A stretch of DNA of 6,857 nucleotides from Lysobacterales bacterium (lineage in GTDB: Bacteria > Pseudomonadota > Gammaproteobacteria > Xanthomonadales > SZUA-36): positions 1-6,857 of the forward strand of contig JAPHTE010000213.1 of the NCBI GenBank assembly GCA_026196445.1. Direction: 5' to 3'. The stretch's first letter is position 1, and each line of letters starts with the position of its first letter. Position numbers and translations under genes: made by a program. Below the pieces are notes generated by a model that had not been told where the DNA came from, did no database searches, and was given only the letters and a program-made list of their open reading frames with translations. Shown here one piece after another: positions 4,795 through 6,857 of the stretch.

Positions 4795-6857
4795 CTAACC
4801 GGCGCCTCGGCCAAACGTCCAGACAAACCCGAATGAAGGGAAGAATGGCATGTAGGCGTCGAAGTTTGGAGAGACCGAAACCGTCGGCTGTACGGTTAGA
4901 TTGTGACCCGCCACGCAGCACTGGTTCTCAGTGTCGAACAGGTTGAATATCTCCAGGTAGAACTGAAACGAACCGCTATCCAGACCGACGGTCCTCGATA
5001 AACGCACATCAACGCGAAAGTAGTCTTCGTAGTTGGTCTGGTTGCGTTGCGAAAGATCGCCATTGAGCCCGACCAGGGCGCCGTCGGCATCGAGGACAGG
5101 CGTCACGAGCAAGGGCGTCAACGGCCAACCACTGTGGTAGCGCCCGACCAGGTTCAGAACCCACTTCTCGCCATGCCAGCTCAGATTACCGGTCAATGCA
5201 TGTCGCTGATCCCAACTGCGGCGAACTTCAACACCCCCGATGACATCTACGGCTCTTGACCATGTGTAGTTCAGCCACCAGTCGAAATGATCCCGCCCGC
5301 GATCACGCAAGGTGATTTCCACACCTTCGGATTTTGCGCTCATGGGCTCAACACGGACCCGGTCGAAATCGCTCTCGGCTGCATAGTCAAACATATCCAG
5401 CGCATTTTCAAAACGCGGCCTGAGATCACTGTAGCGCTTTTGGTAGATATCCATCTGCAGGTCAAGACCAGCATCAAGACGCCGCCGGATTCCGGCCACC
5501 AGGTGCTGCGCCTTTGCAGCCGGGAAGTAATGGGTGACGCCATCTTCGACTTGCAAATCCTGGATACCCTGTGGTTGATAGAAGTCGCCCCAGCCAAACC
5601 GTAAACTGGTCTGCTCATTGAGCTCGAATAACACGTTCACACGCGGGCTCAGCTGTGTGTCATCCCGTGTATTCGTATAGGTCTGTTTGTCCCAGCGCAG
5701 ACCGGCTTCCCAGGTTGAACGCAACGTAGGCTGGAACCGGTAACGCAGATAAACACCGAGTTCTTCACCACTGGATGATGCGAGGGTATTCCTGTAGATC
5801 TCGAAGGGCAGGCCACCATTGAAGAATTCTGATTGGCGAACGGAATCAATTTGATGGTCAAAACTGGCTTCGAGGTGCCGGTACTGCAGTCCCAGCACCC
5901 ATAAATGCGAATCACTGGCTTGCCAACTCAGGTCGCTCTGCAAACCACTGACCTTGACGTTGCGATCATAGAACCGGTCTATGCGTTCAAACGGTAAATT
6001 TCTCGAACTGCCCTGGTCCCTGTTGCTCGTTCTTCCAGTGGAAAGAATGTTTATCCAGCGCACACTCTCATTCGGTTCCGAATCTAGCTTCAGCCAGGTA
6101 TATTTCAGGGAGTTTCTGCTGTGCCCTTGTTCGCCTTCATCGGTATTGGCATATTCGACATCATCTGAAGCAAACAACACGTGTGCGTCGATGCTGGTCG
6201 AGTCCGAGAGCGTATATCCGGCCTTCATGAAAACATCGCTGTAACGCGGTGAGATTTTTTCATCTCCGACCGCCGCCGCATCGGCCACCAGGTCAAGGTA
6301 GCCGCGTCTTAGCGAGAACTGGTAAGCGCCCCTGTCGCTCCATGATCCCGCGCCGCGAAAGAACGCATTAACGAAACTCATCCCCGTTTCAAACACGGGT
6401 TCTTCGCTTGACCAGGCGCTCGATATATCGACAACGCCACTCATGTGATTTCCGTATTGGGCTGTAAGACCACCCGACAAGACACCGACATTGTCGATAA
6501 TGCCCGGGTCGATGATGCTTAACGGGCTAAACACGGTGCGCATGTGGTATGGCTCAAACAACTCCAGACCGTCCAGCACCACCTTGACCTCTTCAAGGTC
6601 GCCACCACGCAGATGGAATGGCGCGGAAAAATCGGTAGCGGCGGCACCCGGGAGGCGGTGAAATGCCCGGAATACATCATCTGCGATGTGCGGCAGCAAC
6701 TGGATTTCCTCACCCGTCAGAAACTGTTCACTGCTTGCGTGCTGGTCAAACAACTCGTAACGGCTGGCGACGATTTTCACCTCGTCGATTCTGGATATGT
6801 AACGTGGTTCCAACGCAGACGATGACCCGTCAAGCTCGGTTCCTGCCACCAGGGATC
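4795..6857 (-). CDS. TonB-dependent outer-membrane receptor (N-terminus outside window)
   Basis: This is a 22-stranded beta-barrel type receptor that imports a ligand across the outer membrane using TonB energy. At least 686 residues are visible. The frame runs open through the window end, so the GTG at 6849 is internal and the signal peptide and any N-terminal extension are missing. Numbering from that GTG, a TonB-box-like DEVKIVASRY lies at 22-31. The plug domain (about 40-145) contains LPHIADD, FHLRGGDLEEVKVVLDGLEL, then LSGGLTAQYG and MSGVVDI. The rest is barrel, with alternating aromatic strands such as GVYLRYRFQPTLRSTWEAGLRW and a late YLEIFNLFDTENQCC region. Cys644-Cys645 are vicinal. 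The last strand, FGFVWTF, is followed by GRGAG rather than ending on the usual terminal aromatic residue. The plug type resembles receptors with an N-terminal regulatory extension. The ligand is unknown. The serine hydrolase follows on the same strand and may be co-transcribed. Confidence 0.93.
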   Translation of the reverse strand, partial: SLVAGTELDGSSSALEPRYISRIDEVKIVASRYELFDQHASSEQFLTGEEIQLLPHIADDVFRAFHRLPGAAATDFSAPFHLRGGDLEEVKVVLDGLELFEPYHMRTVFSPLSIIDPGIIDNVGVLSGGLTAQYGNHMSGVVDISSAWSSEEPVFETGMSFVNAFFRGAGSWSDRGAYQFSLRRGYLDLVADAAAVGDEKISPRYSDVFMKAGYTLSDSTSIDAHVLFASDDVEYANTDEGEQGHSRNSLKYTWLKLDSEPNESVRWINILSTGRTSNRDQGSSRNLPFERIDRFYDRNVKVSGLQSDLSWQASDSHLWVLGLQYRHLEASFDHQIDSVRQSEFFNGGLPFEIYRNTLASSSGEELGVYLRYRFQPTLRSTWEAGLRWDKQTYTNTRDDTQLSPRVNVLFELNEQTSLRFGWGDFYQPQGIQDLQVEDGVTHYFPAAKAQHLVAGIRRRLDAGLDLQMDIYQKRYSDLRPRFENALDMFDYAAESDFDRVRVEPMSAKSEGVEITLRDRGRDHFDWWLNYTWSRAVDVIGGVEVRRSWDQRHALTGNLSWHGEKWVLNLVGRYHSGWPLTPLLVTPVLDADGALVGLNGDLSQRNQTNYEDYFRVDVRLSRTVGLDSGSFQFYLEIFNLFDTENQCCVAGHNLTVQPTVSVSPNFDAYMPFFPSFGFVWTFGRGAG

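Noticed and set aside
6847..6849. GTG at 6849 as the true start of the receptor gene
   Set aside because: The frame remains open to the window end (residues SL precede it) and no signal peptide follows the GTG, so the real start must lie outside the window.

Overview
The window reads as chromosomal DNA of a gram-negative gammaproteobacterium. It holds an outer-membrane lipid-asymmetry (Mla) locus, a TonB-dependent outer-membrane receptor and a secreted serine hydrolase. Genus cannot be settled from the sequence. Having mlaA directly behind mlaC, and a hydrolase with a tryptophan/glycine-rich C-terminal add-on, suggests a non-enteric lineage (Xanthomonadales/Chromatiales-like), but that is only an inference. 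No tRNA, rRNA, CRISPR array, insertion sequence or integrase was seen.

Left block, positions 1-3072, plus strand: mlaF (5' end outside the window), mlaE, mlaD, mlaC and mlaA lie head to tail. The gaps are 7 bp (F-E) and 35 bp (E-D), then 4-bp start/stop overlaps (D-C and C-A), so this is almost certainly one operon. MlaF (ATPase), MlaE (permease) and MlaD (MCE ring) form the inner-membrane ABC machine. MlaC ferries phospholipid across the periplasm. MlaA is the outer-membrane lipoprotein that removes mislocalised phospholipid from the outer leaflet. The STAS subunit gene mlaB, which follows mlaC in Escherichia coli, is absent here and mlaA takes its place. A perfect 7-bp hairpin surrounds the mlaE stop codon in the only sizeable gap of the operon.

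Middle, 3073-3189: a short convergent intergenic region with a strong stem-loop (3145-3179) that lacks a clear T-run.

Right block, minus strand: a TonB-dependent receptor (4795 to beyond 6857, N-terminus missing) is followed after 102 bp by a secreted serine hydrolase of the class C beta-lactamase-like family (3190-4692). The 102-bp gap carries three TTGAC motifs exactly 19 bp apart, with overlapping inverted repeats. Receptor and hydrolase may be expressed together and could act on one substrate (cleavage plus uptake), but the substrate cannot be read from the sequence. The hydrolase region looks less GC-rich than the mla operon.

No stretch longer than 300 bases lacks a gene. Nothing in the window is clearly a wholly new system. 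The most interesting points are the mla operon without mlaB, the two regulatory-looking structures, and the C-terminal domain of the hydrolase.
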